DNA from: CAWAMD01 sp963783045
GTDB lineage: Bacteria; Actinomycetota; Nitriliruptoria; Nitriliruptorales; Nitriliruptoraceae
Assembly (NCBI GenBank): GCA_963783045.1
Contig: CAWAMD010000009.1
Span: 186,001-250,000 of the forward strand
DNA: 64,000 bases
Reading direction: 5' to 3'
Numbering within the stretch: the stretch's first letter is position 1; every line of letters begins with the position of its first letter. The notes below the pieces were generated by a model. It had not been told where the DNA came from, ran no database searches, and saw only the letters and a list, made by a program, of their open reading frames with translations. Positions 8,903-17,880 of the stretch are shown here, piece after piece. The translations under genes were made by a program, and so were the position numbers.

Positions 8903-9256
8903 ATGAACAAGGTTGACATCGTCGAGCAGTCGTACCTGCGGGACGACATCCCCGAGTTCTGGCCGGGGGACTCCGTCAAGGTCCACGTGAAGGTCACCGA
9001 GGGTGGCCGCTCGCGGATCCAGGTCTTCGAGGGCGTGGTGCTGCGCCGCCAGGGCGGCGGCGTACGCGAGACCTTCACCGTGCGCAAGGTCAGCTTCGGC
9101 GTCGGCGTCGAGCGGACCTTCCCCGTGCACAGCCCGGTGATCGACCAGATCGAGGTCCTGCGCCGCGGCGCCGTCCGTCGCGCGAAGCTCTACTACCTGC
9201 GCGATCGGGTGGGCAAGAAGGCGCGTATCCGGGAGAAGCGAGAGAACGTCAGGTGA
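8903..9256 (+). CDS. rplS: 50S ribosomal protein L19
   Basis: Large-subunit protein at the 30S-50S interface, 117 residues. It starts MNKVDIVEQSYLRDDIPEFW. The core motifs are PGDSVKVHVKVTEGGRSRIQ, FEGVVLRRQGGGVRETFTVR and YYLRDRVGKKARIREK. GGATGGA lies 5-11 nt upstream of the ATG. The predicted transcript has a long leader, see 8554-8902. lepB follows after 65 bp. Confidence 0.97.
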   Translation: MNKVDIVEQSYLRDDIPEFWPGDSVKVHVKVTEGGRSRIQVFEGVVLRRQGGGVRETFTVRKVSFGVGVERTFPVHSPVIDQIEVLRRGAVRRAKLYYLRDRVGKKARIREKRENVR

Positions 9257-9321
9257 CGCTGCGCGCCTCCGGCGTGCCGCCGTGCACATCGTCGCGGCGA
9301 CACGCATAGCCTCACGGAGAC

Positions 9322-10251
9322 GTGATGAGCGACCTCGATCCCGACCGCGACCCCGCCGCCGCCCGACCGGGCGTCGACGAGGCGCGCTCGGCACCCGCCG
9401 GTCCCTCCGGGAACGACCGCGCCCCGGGCGACGCGTCGGCCAGCCAGGCACCACCAGAGGCCGCCGCGTCCGAGGACACGGCGGCGGGGGAGGGTGCGAC
9501 GACTCCGCCCCGTGCGTCGGACTCCGGTGGCGGTGCCGGCTCGGTCGGGGCGTTCTTCCGGGAGCTGCCCGTCCTGCTCCTCGTCGCCTTCGTGCTGGCG
9601 TTCCTGCTGCGCACCTTCGTCGTCCAGGTCTTCTACATCCCGTCGAGCTCCATGGAGCCGACGCTGCAGGTCCACGACCGGATGATCGTCGAGAAGATCA
9701 CCTACCGCTTCCGCGAGCCGCGCCGCGGGGAGGTCGTCGTCTTCGAGGGCGAGGAGGGGCCACCGGAGCCCGCCAACGAGTCCTGGATCACCAAGGTCGC
9801 GCGCGGCGCCGGTCAGTTCCTCGGGGTCGTCCCGGCCAACGCCCGGGACTTCGTCAAGCGTGTCATCGGACTGCCGGGGGACCGCATCGTCATCCGGGAG
9901 GGCGTGGTCTACGTCAACGGCACGAAGCTCGACGAGCCCTACGTCGTGAACGAGGACACCCGCTCGCAGGGCCCCTATGTCGTCCCCGAGGGCAAGCTGT
10001 TCTTCCTCGGTGACAACCGGCCGAACTCGTCCGACTCGCGGTTCCCGCGGCTCGGTTACGTCGACGAGTCGAAGCTGGTCGGCCGCGCCATCGCCATCAT
10101 CTGGCCGCCGAGTCACATGGGTGCGCTGCGCAAGGCCGAGTACGCCGACATCCCGCCGCCGGACCAGGCGCCGGCCGAGGAGGAGCCCTCGGCGTCGGCG
10201 ACCGCGGAGTCCAGCGCGCCGGCGCCGGTGGAGCAGCGCCCGGCGGCCTGA
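9322..10251 (+). CDS. lepB: Signal peptidase I
   Basis: Membrane-bound serine/lysine protease that removes signal peptides at the outer face of the membrane. It has 309 residues. A cytoplasmic Ala/Gly/Pro-rich stretch (1-75) precedes one transmembrane helix (about 83-104). Box B IPSSSMEPTL follows with nucleophile Ser110, then the general base Lys179 in VKRVIGLPGD, and GDNRPNSSDSR. The last 40 residues are Pro/Glu/Ala-rich. GTG at 9322 or the ATG at 9325 may be used; GGAGA lies just upstream. It lies between rplS and rnhB, the usual order. Confidence 0.95.
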   Translation: MMSDLDPDRDPAAARPGVDEARSAPAGPSGNDRAPGDASASQAPPEAAASEDTAAGEGATTPPRASDSGGGAGSVGAFFRELPVLLLVAFVLAFLLRTFVVQVFYIPSSSMEPTLQVHDRMIVEKITYRFREPRRGEVVVFEGEEGPPEPANESWITKVARGAGQFLGVVPANARDFVKRVIGLPGDRIVIREGVVYVNGTKLDEPYVVNEDTRSQGPYVVPEGKLFFLGDNRPNSSDSRFPRLGYVDESKLVGRAIAIIWPPSHMGALRKAEYADIPPPDQAPAEEEPSASATAESSAPAPVEQRPAA

Positions 10252-10263
10252 TCGCCACGCGGG

Positions 10264-11037
10264 TCAGTCGCGGTCGGGGCCGCGGTGCTCGACGGGCACG
10301 TCGTCGGCCTGCGCGTCCCAGGCGAACGACGCGTCACCCTCGCCGTCGAACAGACACAGCTGGTTGCGCGCCGCGATCGGCGCCCACGAGTGGCGGTGCA
10401 GCTCGCAGGGGCCGTGCTCGTCGAGCGCCCGGACGTGGTCCGGGCTCGGGTAGCCCTTGTTGGAGGCGAAGGCGTACGGCGGGTGATCGGGGTCCGCGGT
10501 GACCATGAGGTCGTCCCGGGTCACCTTCGCGACGATCGAGGCCGCGGCGATCGAGGCGCTGTACGCATCGCCGGACACGATACAGCGGTTGTCGGTGCCG
10601 TACCCGGCGAGGAAGTCCCAGTTCCCGTCGAGCAGCAGCACGTCGGGACGCACCGCGAGGGCGTCGACCGCCCGGCGGGCCGCCAGCCGCATGGCCGGGC
10701 TCATCCCGAGCTCGTCGATCTCCTCGTTGGTCGCGTGACCGATCCCGATCCCGAGCGCGAAGCCGTGGAGCCGGGCCGCGAGCTCCGCGCGGCGCTGCGG
10801 GTCCAGCATCTTCGAGTCCCGCAGCTTGTACATCCGCCGATCCGACGGCAGGACGACCGCGGCGTAGGTCACGGGGCCTGCCCACGCGCCCCGGCCGACC
10901 TCGTCGACGCCGGCGACGACCGCCCCGTCGTCCCAGTAGGACCGCTCGACCTTGATACCGGGGACGTCGGGGAGGCGGCGCACCCTGCCGCTGGCGGTGC
11001 GCTTGACGTTGCGACGCTGGTTCACGGGAAGTCCCAC
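10264..11037 (-). CDS. rnhB: Ribonuclease HII
   Basis: Endonuclease that cuts RNA-DNA hybrids and initiates ribonucleotide excision. Family motifs are AGVDEVGRGAWAGPV (catalytic Asp and Glu), KLRDSKMLDP, DGNWDF, YSASIAAASIVAKVTRD and NKGYPSPDHV. It is transcribed against its neighbours. The start is uncertain: the frame is open to a GTG at 11121; I prefer GTG 11037 (or 11025), which leaves about 40 residues before the catalytic core as in related proteins. No clear ribosome-binding site distinguishes them. Divergent from DUF2469. Confidence 0.92.
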   Translation of the reverse strand: MGLPVNQRRNVKRTASGRVRRLPDVPGIKVERSYWDDGAVVAGVDEVGRGAWAGPVTYAAVVLPSDRRMYKLRDSKMLDPQRRAELAARLHGFALGIGIGHATNEEIDELGMSPAMRLAARRAVDALAVRPDVLLLDGNWDFLAGYGTDNRCIVSGDAYSASIAAASIVAKVTRDDLMVTADPDHPPYAFASNKGYPSPDHVRALDEHGPCELHRHSWAPIAARNQLCLFDGEGDASFAWDAQADDVPVEHRGPDRD

Positions 11038-11237
11038 GGCGCGAACGTATCGAAGCGACTGCCGGAAGCGGCGGTCGCGGTCTCCCGGTGCACGCGGGGA
11101 TACCGTCGCGTCGCTGTCCACCGCGCCCGGCGCGGCAGGGGTTGCGCCCCGGCGCGGGAGCCCGGACCCTGTCCCGGCAGCCCTATCCTTCGCAGCGACC
11201 GCCGCTCGGCTCCACGCCGACTCACCCCCGAGGGACG

Positions 11238-11558
11238 ATGAACCCCGACGACCTCGACGCCTACGAGACCGACCTCGAGCTCGCGCTCTACCGCGAGTAC
11301 CGCGACGTCGTGCGCATGTTCCGCTACGTGGTCGAGACCGAGCGCCGCTTCTACCTCACGAACGAGGTGGACGTGGCGACGCACGGCGAGGACCGCGGTG
11401 AGGTGTATTTCGAGCTCCACCTGCGGGACGCCTGGGTCTGGGACATGTACCGCCCGGCCCGGTTCGTGAAGGACGTACGGGTCCTGACGTTCCGCAACGT
11501 CAACGTCGAGGAGCTCCAGCACGACGACGACGGTATGCCGCCGTTCATGGAGCGCTGA
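11238..11558 (+). CDS. DUF2469 family protein
   Basis: Actinobacterial conserved protein of unknown function, 106 residues. It starts MNPDDLDAYETDLELALYRE and ends in an acidic stretch. It contains YREYRDVVRMFRYVVETERR and ELHLRDAWVWDMYRPARF, typical of the family, and sits between rnhB and yraN as it does across actinobacteria. GAGGGA lies 4 nt upstream of the ATG. Its stop is one base before the ATG of a 39-residue membrane peptide. Confidence 0.9.
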   Translation: MNPDDLDAYETDLELALYREYRDVVRMFRYVVETERRFYLTNEVDVATHGEDRGEVYFELHLRDAWVWDMYRPARFVKDVRVLTFRNVNVEELQHDDDGMPPFMER

Positions 11559-11559
11559 C

Positions 11560-11679
11560 ATGGGGTTCAACGCCACCCGCCGCTACCGGGACGACAAGCG
11601 CACCGATCTGTGGCTGCTCGTCGTCGGCATCGTCGTGATCCTGCTCGCCGTGCTGTGGGGTGCGGGCGTCATCGGCTGA
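11560..11679 (+). CDS. Small single-pass membrane protein (39 aa)
   Basis: A 39-residue frame starts 1 bp after the DUF2469 stop. A basic/polar N-terminus (GFNATRRYRDDKRTD) is followed by one strongly hydrophobic segment (about residues 17-38, LWLLVVGIVVILLAVLWGAG). Tight coupling to DUF2469, a basic N-terminus and a clean transmembrane helix argue that it is real. I do not recognise the family; the function is unknown. Confidence 0.6.
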   Translation: MGFNATRRYRDDKRTDLWLLVVGIVVILLAVLWGAGVIG

Positions 11680-11751
11680 CGCGCCGCCCGTCCACAGCAG
11701 CCGCGCCACCGCCGGGCGGACGACCGGGCGGAGCGCCGTAGTGTCGGCCGC

Positions 11752-12180
11752 ATGAGCCGACACACACGCACCGATCTCGTCATTCCGCGTCCGGATCCCG
11801 ACGGCGACCGCCGTCGGGCGCTGGGCCAGGCCGGCGAGGCGCTCGCGGTGCGTCACCTCGTCGACGACGACGGGTTGGAGATCCTGGCGACGAACTGGCG
11901 GGTCACCAAGGGGGAGGTCCGCGGTGAGCTCGATGTCGTCGCCGTCGATGCCGCGACCGGGAGCCTCGTCGTCTGCGAGGTGAAGACCCGTCGCGGCACC
12001 GGGTTCGGCGGACCGCTCGCCGCGGTGACGCCGCGCAAGCAGGCGAAGATCCGGGCTCTGACCCTCGCGTTCCTGCGTCAGGCCGGCATGCGCTACCGCC
12101 ACATCCGCTTCGACGTGGTCGCGGTCCTGTTGCCCGACGGCCGCGCCGGCACGCTCGACCACCTCGAAGGGGTCTTCTGA
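11752..12180 (+). CDS. yraN: UPF0102 (YraN) family nuclease-like protein
   Basis: 142 residues with an endonuclease-like (PD-(D/E)XK fold) core: GQAGEALAVRHLV, then EILATNWR, then GELDVVAVDAATGSLVVCEVKTR, in which the D and E-x-K residues match the nuclease pattern. The family is widespread next to comM and dprA; its role is unresolved, with a DNA processing or uptake link inferred from context. The stop overlaps the comM ATG (TGATG). Confidence 0.88.
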   Translation: MSRHTRTDLVIPRPDPDGDRRRALGQAGEALAVRHLVDDDGLEILATNWRVTKGEVRGELDVVAVDAATGSLVVCEVKTRRGTGFGGPLAAVTPRKQAKIRALTLAFLRQAGMRYRHIRFDVVAVLLPDGRAGTLDHLEGVF

Positions 12181-13688
12181 TGCTGGCCGAGATGGGAGCC
12201 GTGGCGTTGCTCGGACTCGATGCCCGGCCCGTCCGCGTCGAGTGCTCGGCCGGTTCCGGCCTGCCGGGCATGCGGGTCGTCGGCCTGCCCGACGCCGCCG
12301 TCCGGGAGGCCGCCGACCGCGTCAAGATCGGCATCCAGCGCTCGGGACTCGACTGGCCGGACGGGCGCGTCGTCGCGAACCTGTCGCCGGCCGCGCTCCC
12401 CAAGGCCGGCGCCGGGTTCGACCTGCCGCTGGCCGTCGGGGTCCTCGCGGCGACCAAACAAATTCCGCTCGCCGCGCTCGCCGGCTGCTACGCGGTGGGC
12501 GAGCTGGGCCTCGACGGGTCCGTACGTCCCGTCCCGGGCATCCTGCCGATCGCCAGTGCCGCCCGGGACCTCGGCGCGCGGCGGCTGTTGGTGCCCGACG
12601 CGGCCGGTCCCGAGGCCGCGCTCGCCAGCGGACTCGACGTGATCCCGGTCGCCGACCTGCGCGAGGTCGTGTCGGTCCTCCGCGGGAAGAGCGCCCCGCG
12701 TGCGGTCGACGAGGTGCCGCCGCTCGACCGCGACACCGGCCCCGACCTGGTCGAGGTCCGTGGGCAGCCGGTCGCCCGGCGGGCCCTCGAGATCGCGGCC
12801 GCCGGCGGCCACCACCTCCTGCTGGCCGGGCCGCCGGGCTGTGGCAAGTCGATGCTGGCACGTCGCCTGCCCGGCATCCTGCCGCCGCTCAGCATCGGCG
12901 AAGCGCTCGAGGTGGCCGCAGTGCACTCGGTCGCCGGGGAGCGGCCACCCGACGCGCCCCTCTGCCTGCGCCCGCCGTTCCGCGACCCCCACCAGACCAC
13001 CTCGGTCGCCGGGCTCGTCGGTGGGGGCAGCGGGGTGGCCCGGCCCGGGGAGCTCAGCCTCGCCCATCGCGGGGTGCTGTTCCTCGACGAGCTTCTCGAG
13101 GTGCCGCGGTGGATCCTCGACGCCCTGCGCCAGCCCCTCGAGACCGGGACCGTCTCGATCGTCCGGTCGCGCGCGTCCGTCCGCTACCCGTCGCGGGTCC
13201 TGCTCGTCGCGGCCGCGAACCCGTGCCCCTGCGGCAACCTCGGGGTGCCGGGTGTCATCTGCAGGTGCCGGCCGGACCAGATCGAGCGCTACCGCGCCCG
13301 GCTGTCCGGACCGCTCCTCGACCGCATCGACGTGCAGGTCGAGCTCCGCCCGGTGGCGCGCGAGCAGCTGCTCGGCGCCCCGGACGGCGAGTCCACGGCC
13401 ACCGTGGCCGCGCGGGTCGCGGCCGCCCGGCAGCGATCGTCCGAGCGGTGGGGGGAGGGGGTCCTGGCCCGCGATGTGGACGCAGAGCGACTGCGGGCGA
13501 CCACACGCCGCGAGGCGCTGCGGACGCTTGCCGGCGCGGTCGCCGGGCTCGGGCTCTCGGCGCGCAGCTTCGACCGCTGCCTGCGTGTGGCGCGCACCAT
13601 CGCCGACCTCGGCGGTGACGAGCAGGTGGGTCGTGACCACATCGAGGAGGCGGTCGCGTACCGGCTCCCCGACGCGGTGCTGTCGTGA
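12180..13688 (+). CDS. comM: Mg-chelatase-like AAA+ ATPase ComM (YifB)
   Basis: AAA+ helicase-like ATPase that promotes branch migration of incoming DNA during natural transformation in competent bacteria. It has 502 residues: an N-terminal ChlI/Lon-like domain (1-170), Walker A GPPGCGKS (217-224), Walker B LFLDEL (about 300-305), the Cys-rich NPCPCGNLG...CRC insertion and arginine-containing ...LLDRIDVQVEL, then a C-terminal lid domain. It overlaps yraN (TGATG) and dprA (GTGA), so the three are probably one transcript. Identity secure; competence in this organism is inferred. Confidence 0.94.
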   Translation: MLAEMGAVALLGLDARPVRVECSAGSGLPGMRVVGLPDAAVREAADRVKIGIQRSGLDWPDGRVVANLSPAALPKAGAGFDLPLAVGVLAATKQIPLAALAGCYAVGELGLDGSVRPVPGILPIASAARDLGARRLLVPDAAGPEAALASGLDVIPVADLREVVSVLRGKSAPRAVDEVPPLDRDTGPDLVEVRGQPVARRALEIAAAGGHHLLLAGPPGCGKSMLARRLPGILPPLSIGEALEVAAVHSVAGERPPDAPLCLRPPFRDPHQTTSVAGLVGGGSGVARPGELSLAHRGVLFLDELLEVPRWILDALRQPLETGTVSIVRSRASVRYPSRVLLVAAANPCPCGNLGVPGVICRCRPDQIERYRARLSGPLLDRIDVQVELRPVAREQLLGAPDGESTATVAARVAAARQRSSERWGEGVLARDVDAERLRATTRREALRTLAGAVAGLGLSARSFDRCLRVARTIADLGGDEQVGRDHIEEAVAYRLPDAVLS

Positions 13689-14839
13689 CGGCCCGTCGCG
13701 CCCACGACGGCTGGGACGCGGTCGCCGCGCCGGGGACCGACCCGGTGCTGCTGGCGCGGACCGTGGCGTGGCTGCTCGGTCCCCGGCACACCGCCACCCG
13801 GCTGCTGAAGCAGGCGGTCGCCGCGGGGGCCGAGGATCCCGCCGAGGCGCTGCCGGGGCTCGTCGGCGACCCGGGCCCGGCGGCGCTGGAGCTCGCGGGC
13901 GGCATCGGTGCGCAGTGGCATCGCCTCGGTGTCCGGGTGGCGCTGGTCGGCGATCCCGCCTACCCGCACCGGCTCGCCGCGGGCTGGCCGCACACCGGCG
14001 GACCGGTGCTGCTGGCCTGGCGCGGTCCGGCCGCGGGCATCGGCGAGCGGCCCGCGGTGGCACTCGTCGGCGCCCGGCGGGCCACCGCCTACGGCACCGG
14101 CGTCGCCGCGTGGCTGGCCGAGGCAGCGAGCGACGCCGGCGTGCTCGTCGTCAGCGGTGGGGCCGTCGGGGTCGACGCGGCTGCCCACGGTGCGGCGCTA
14201 CCCGCTCAGGGCGGCACCGCGGTCGTCCTCGGCTGCGGTCACGGGGTCGCCTACCCCCGTCGGCACGCGGCACCCGGCGGGCTGTTCGACCGCGTGCTCG
14301 ACCGCGGCGGCTGGATCGCGAGCGAGCTCCTTCCGGAGGTCGCGCCGACGCCACCCCGTGTCCGCGAGCGAAACCGCATCGTCGCCGGGCTGTCGGACGT
14401 GGTGGTCGTGGTCGAGGGTGGCCGACGGTCGGGCTCGCTGATCACCGCGGCTGCGGCGGCCGACCGTGGCGTGACCGTCATGGCCGTGCCCGGCGACGTG
14501 CGCCGGCCCGGGTCGGCGGCACCCCACCGGCTGCTCGCGGAGGGCGCTGCGCCGTGCACGAGTCCCGACGACCTGCTCGCGGCGCTCGGCCGGGCCCGGA
14601 CCGACGGCCCCGGAGCACCCGACTCCCGGGACGCGCCCGCCGCCGCCACGTCCACGCTGCCCGCCGCCGTCCACGCCGTGCTCGCGGAGCGCTGGCCGCG
14701 GCCGATCCGCAGCGAGGCGTTGGCCGAGATGGCTGGTATCGCCGCCCCGACGCTGCTCGCCGCGCTCACCCGGGCACGCATCGCCGGGGAGATCGCCGAG
14801 AGCATGGAGGGCGTCCGCCTCGTCCGAGCGCCGTCGTGA
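13685..14839 (+). CDS. dprA: DNA processing protein DprA
   Basis: Loads RecA on incoming single-stranded DNA. It has 384 residues with a GTG start overlapping comM. The Rossmann-like core (about 115-310) contains VALVGARRATAYG, VVSGGAVGVDAAAH, GCGHGVAYPR, RERNRIVAGLSD and EGGRRSGSLITA. An N-terminal SAM-like helical part precedes it and a C-terminal winged-helix-like domain (about 320-384) follows. Slightly larger than the usual 290-370 residues. Last gene of the yraN-comM-dprA unit, followed by an opposite-strand hydrolase. Confidence 0.94.
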   Translation: MTARRAHDGWDAVAAPGTDPVLLARTVAWLLGPRHTATRLLKQAVAAGAEDPAEALPGLVGDPGPAALELAGGIGAQWHRLGVRVALVGDPAYPHRLAAGWPHTGGPVLLAWRGPAAGIGERPAVALVGARRATAYGTGVAAWLAEAASDAGVLVVSGGAVGVDAAAHGAALPAQGGTAVVLGCGHGVAYPRRHAAPGGLFDRVLDRGGWIASELLPEVAPTPPRVRERNRIVAGLSDVVVVVEGGRRSGSLITAAAAADRGVTVMAVPGDVRRPGSAAPHRLLAEGAAPCTSPDDLLAALGRARTDGPGAPDSRDAPAAATSTLPAAVHAVLAERWPRPIRSEALAEMAGIAAPTLLAALTRARIAGEIAESMEGVRLVRAPS

Positions 14840-14868
14840 CCGGGCCAGCACACGCCGCGACGGAAAGC

Positions 14869-15780
14869 TCAGTGGGGGCCGACGCGCGGATCCTCCTGGT
14901 TGGCGACCTTCAGCGTCGGCGCCCACATCTCGTCGAGGAACTGCCCGATCTCGCCGCCGATCCGGCGGGGGAAGGTCCGCGCCTCGAGCACCGACCAGGC
15001 GCGGACCAGCCGGCAGATCGGCAGCTCGGTCGCCAGGGCCTCGGCGTCGTTCATGGGGTGCAGCAGATCGCCGGAGTGCCCGATCACCAGCGACGGGATC
15101 GTGAGCTGCTCCCGCGCGCGTGCCGGGGGACAGCCGGGTCCGACGAACAGGCCGTGCAGCACGGCGGCGAGCTCGCGTGGGTCGCTCGACGCGAGGTTCA
15201 TGAACGAGTCGAAGGGGTGGTAGCCCGTCCGCGGCAACGCCCGCAGCAGCCGGCTCCCCGGCCGGAGCGCCCGCTCGCCGTACCGCAGCGCCAGCAGCAT
15301 GGGGAAGAACGCGGCCACGGCCGCCACCGCGCCCCGCTCGAGGACCGGCATCTCGAGCACCATCGCCCGCACGCGCTCAGGGTGCGTCGCGGCGACCTGC
15401 AACGCGACGTTCGCGCCCAGCGACACGCCGCCGATCACCGCCTCGTCGAGGTCGAGATGGTCGAGGAGCGCGACGACCTGATCGGAGTAGAACTCGAGCC
15501 GGTGGGCGTAGGCATGCGTCGGTCGGTCGCTGCGCCCGTGCCCGAGGAGCTCGGGGAGCACGACCCGGTGCCCGCGGTCGGCGAGCAGGGCGGCGATCGT
15601 CCGGTTGAGTGCCGCGTCGAGCATGAGTCCGTGGAGGAAGAGGAAGACGCGCGGCCCCTCGCCATGCGTCTCGTAGGTCAGGGTGTCGCCCTGGAACTCG
15701 AAGCGGTCGACCACGGCCACGGGGGTCCCCATCCTCTCGGCGCTCGTCCGCCGCCACCGAGCCGGCTGCCGGACGATCAC
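14869..15780 (-). CDS. Alpha/beta hydrolase fold protein (lacks an obvious catalytic His)
   Basis: 303 residues. Fold motifs are FLFLHGLMLD (oxyanion region), LLGHGRSDRP and nucleophile elbow GGVSLGANVAL; IPSLVIGHSGDLLHP supplies the likely acid Asp. The stretch where the catalytic His normally follows (LVRAWSVLEARTFPRRI) has no His, so either the His is supplied elsewhere or activity is altered. The start could be the GTG at 15780 or the ATG at 15732; neither has a strong ribosome-binding site at good spacing. It is alone on the minus strand between dprA and xer. Substrate unknown. Confidence 0.8.
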   Translation of the reverse strand: MIVRQPARWRRTSAERMGTPVAVVDRFEFQGDTLTYETHGEGPRVFLFLHGLMLDAALNRTIAALLADRGHRVVLPELLGHGRSDRPTHAYAHRLEFYSDQVVALLDHLDLDEAVIGGVSLGANVALQVAATHPERVRAMVLEMPVLERGAVAAVAAFFPMLLALRYGERALRPGSRLLRALPRTGYHPFDSFMNLASSDPRELAAVLHGLFVGPGCPPARAREQLTIPSLVIGHSGDLLHPMNDAEALATELPICRLVRAWSVLEARTFPRRIGGEIGQFLDEMWAPTLKVANQEDPRVGPH

Positions 15781-15928
15781 CGCAGCCTAGTGTCGACCAG
15801 GCATGCTCCGGGCGGGCACCCGGACATCGTGATGGGCGGCCGCGACGGCGCTCAGGGCCGGGCGCTTGGGACCGCGGCAGGCGTCAGGGTCCTTGACAGG
15901 CCCGACGGCCGCCCCGACGCTCGCCCTC

Positions 15929-16942
15929 ATGACCGCCTCCCGACCACCCGGCGACCCGCCCGCCTCGGACACCGGCACGGGCGACCCGCCGTCCGAGGAG
16001 TCCACGGGCCTCCCGCCGGCCTGGGCGGAGACGATCGCCGCGTTCGCACGCCACGTGGGTGCCGACCGCGGCCGCAGTCCGAACACCGTCGCGGCGTACC
16101 GGCGCGACACGGCCGGCTTCGCCGAGTTCTGCGTCGCGAACGGGGTCGACCATCCCGACGAGGTGCGTCTCGGGCTGCTGCGCCGCTACCTCGCGCATCT
16201 CGCCGAACGGGGCTACGCCCGGTCCACCGCCGCGCGGCGGGCCAGCAGCCTTCGCAGCTTCTTCGCCTTCCTGGCCCGCGAGGGGTACGTCCACGAGGAT
16301 CCTGCCCAGCTGCTCGCCACCCCGAAGCAGGGACGGTCGCTGCCACGGGTGCTGCGTGTGGACCAGGTCGTGGCGCTGCTCACCACGCCCGACGTCGGGA
16401 CGCCGGTCGGTACCCGGGACCGCGTGCTCCTCGAGCTGCTGTACGCCACGGGCGCCCGGGTGTCGGAGGCCTGCGGGCTCGACCTGCGCGCCGTCGACCT
16501 CGACGACGGGCTCGTGCGGCTGCACGGCAAGGGGGACAGGACACGCCTCGTCCCGCTCGGCGAGCCGGCCGCCGACGCCCTGCGGGCCTACCTCGGCGGC
16601 GGCCGGCCCGTGCTCAGCCGCCGGTCGCCGGTCACGACCGATGCGCTGCTGCTCAACACCCGCGGGGCCCGGCTCGGCGTCCGCGATGCCCGCACGGTGG
16701 TCACCGACACGGCCCGGCAGGCCGGGCTGGGACACGTCACGCCCCACACGCTGCGCCACACCTACGCGACCCACCTGCTCGAGGGGGGCGCCGACATGCG
16801 CAGCGTCCAGGAGCTGCTCGGGCACGCGTCGCTCGCGACGACCCAGCGCTACACGCACCTCACCCGTGGACGGCTCGTCGAGATCTACCAGCGTGCGCAT
16901 CCGCGGGGGACAAAGCGACGAGGTGGCCGGTCCGCCGGTTAG
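15929..16942 (+). CDS. Tyrosine recombinase XerC/XerD type
   Basis: Site-specific recombinase, 337 residues, of the kind that resolves chromosome dimers at dif. An N-terminal SAM-like domain (SPNTVAAYRRDTAGFAEFC) is followed by the catalytic domain with Arg in ATGARVSEACGLDL, Lys in GKGDRTRLVPL, HTLRHTYATHLL and LGHASLATTQRYTH, with nucleophile Tyr at about 308. The ATG at 15929 is chosen because the preceding sequence is not conserved. It lies upstream of whiG as in many actinobacteria. I cannot decide between XerC and XerD without a second copy. Confidence 0.92.
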   Translation: MTASRPPGDPPASDTGTGDPPSEESTGLPPAWAETIAAFARHVGADRGRSPNTVAAYRRDTAGFAEFCVANGVDHPDEVRLGLLRRYLAHLAERGYARSTAARRASSLRSFFAFLAREGYVHEDPAQLLATPKQGRSLPRVLRVDQVVALLTTPDVGTPVGTRDRVLLELLYATGARVSEACGLDLRAVDLDDGLVRLHGKGDRTRLVPLGEPAADALRAYLGGGRPVLSRRSPVTTDALLLNTRGARLGVRDARTVVTDTARQAGLGHVTPHTLRHTYATHLLEGGADMRSVQELLGHASLATTQRYTHLTRGRLVEIYQRAHPRGTKRRGGRSAG

Positions 16943-16995
16943 GATGACCCCCGGCCACGCTCGGTGGCCCGGGATGAGGCGTGCAAGGAGGTTCG

Positions 16996-17757
16996 GTGGA
17001 TCCGGAGGTGCGGGCACTGTGGGACCGCTACCGGGCGACGGGCGACACCGAAGCCCGTGAGCAGCTCATTCTCCAGTACTCGCCGCTCGTGAAGTACGTC
17101 GCCGGTCGTGTCGGGGTGGGCATGCCGAGCAACGTCGAGCACGCCGACCTCGTGTCCTACGGCATCTTCGGGCTGATGGACGCCATCGAGAAGTTCGACC
17201 CCGAGAAGGGGTACAAGTTCGAGACCTACGCCATCACCCGGATCCGTGGCGCGATCATCGACGAGCTGCGCTCCATCGACTGGGTCCCGCGGTCGGTGCG
17301 CTCGAAGGCCCGCCGCATCGAGCAGGCCATCCACCGGCTCGAGGGGCAGCTGCAGCGCACCCCCACGGACGAGGAGCTCGCGGCCGAGCTCGACATCAGC
17401 GAGGACGATCTCGCCGACATGCTCTCCCAGGTGTCGCTGACGTCCATGGTGGCGCTCGACGAGGCGTTCGACCTCGGCGGTGGCGACCACATCTCCCTCG
17501 TCGACACGCTGCAGGACGCGAACACGGTCCAGCCCGAGGACAACATCGACGAGAAGGAGACGCGACGGCTCCTTCGTGAGGCGATCGGCCGCCTGTCCGA
17601 GCGGGAGCAGACGGTCATCGCGCTCTACTACTTCGAGGGGCTCACCCTGGCGCAGATCGGCGACATCCTCGGTGTGACCGAGTCGCGCGTCTGCCAGATC
17701 CACACGAAGTCCGTGCTGAGCCTCCGGAGCAAGCTGCTGGACCGCATCCGCGGCTGA
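16996..17757 (+). CDS. whiG: RNA polymerase sigma factor, WhiG/FliA type
   Basis: Sigma-28-class factor, 253 residues. Region 2 is seen in YSPLVKYVAGRVGVGMPSNV and GLMDAIEKFDPEKGYKFETYA, region 3 in PRSVRSKARRIEQAIHRLEG, and region 4 HTH in EGLTLAQIGDILGVTESRVC. The GTG at 16996 is fixed by AAGGAGG at 16985-16991. WhiG controls sporulation in Streptomyces and FliA controls motility elsewhere; no flagellar genes are visible here, so the role is open. It stands between xer and a secreted M23 protein, matching actinobacterial synteny. Confidence 0.93.
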   Translation: MDPEVRALWDRYRATGDTEAREQLILQYSPLVKYVAGRVGVGMPSNVEHADLVSYGIFGLMDAIEKFDPEKGYKFETYAITRIRGAIIDELRSIDWVPRSVRSKARRIEQAIHRLEGQLQRTPTDEELAAELDISEDDLADMLSQVSLTSMVALDEAFDLGGGDHISLVDTLQDANTVQPEDNIDEKETRRLLREAIGRLSEREQTVIALYYFEGLTLAQIGDILGVTESRVCQIHTKSVLSLRSKLLDRIRG

Positions 17758-17880
17758 CGACGGGCCGCCGCGGTCCACGTCGTCCTCCACAGCGCGCCGA
17801 TGCCTGCTCGGGGCAGCGGGTCGTCGGGCGCCTACGGTCACCGTCGTCGTGCCGGGGGCGGACCGGACGAAGGCTGCCGC

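Noticed and set aside
8562..8916. Small genes in the rplS leader
   Set aside because: Several overlapping frames of biased composition; none has conservation or a good start.
15893..15898. TTGACA just upstream of the recombinase gene as a -35 box
   Set aside because: No -10-like hexamer at 16-19 bp spacing, and it is too close to the ATG.
12700..16947. A 1415-codon open frame across comM, dprA, the hydrolase and xer
   Set aside because: Arg/Pro/Ala-rich translation without motifs; it is a high-GC shadow frame of the real genes, whose motifs are intact.
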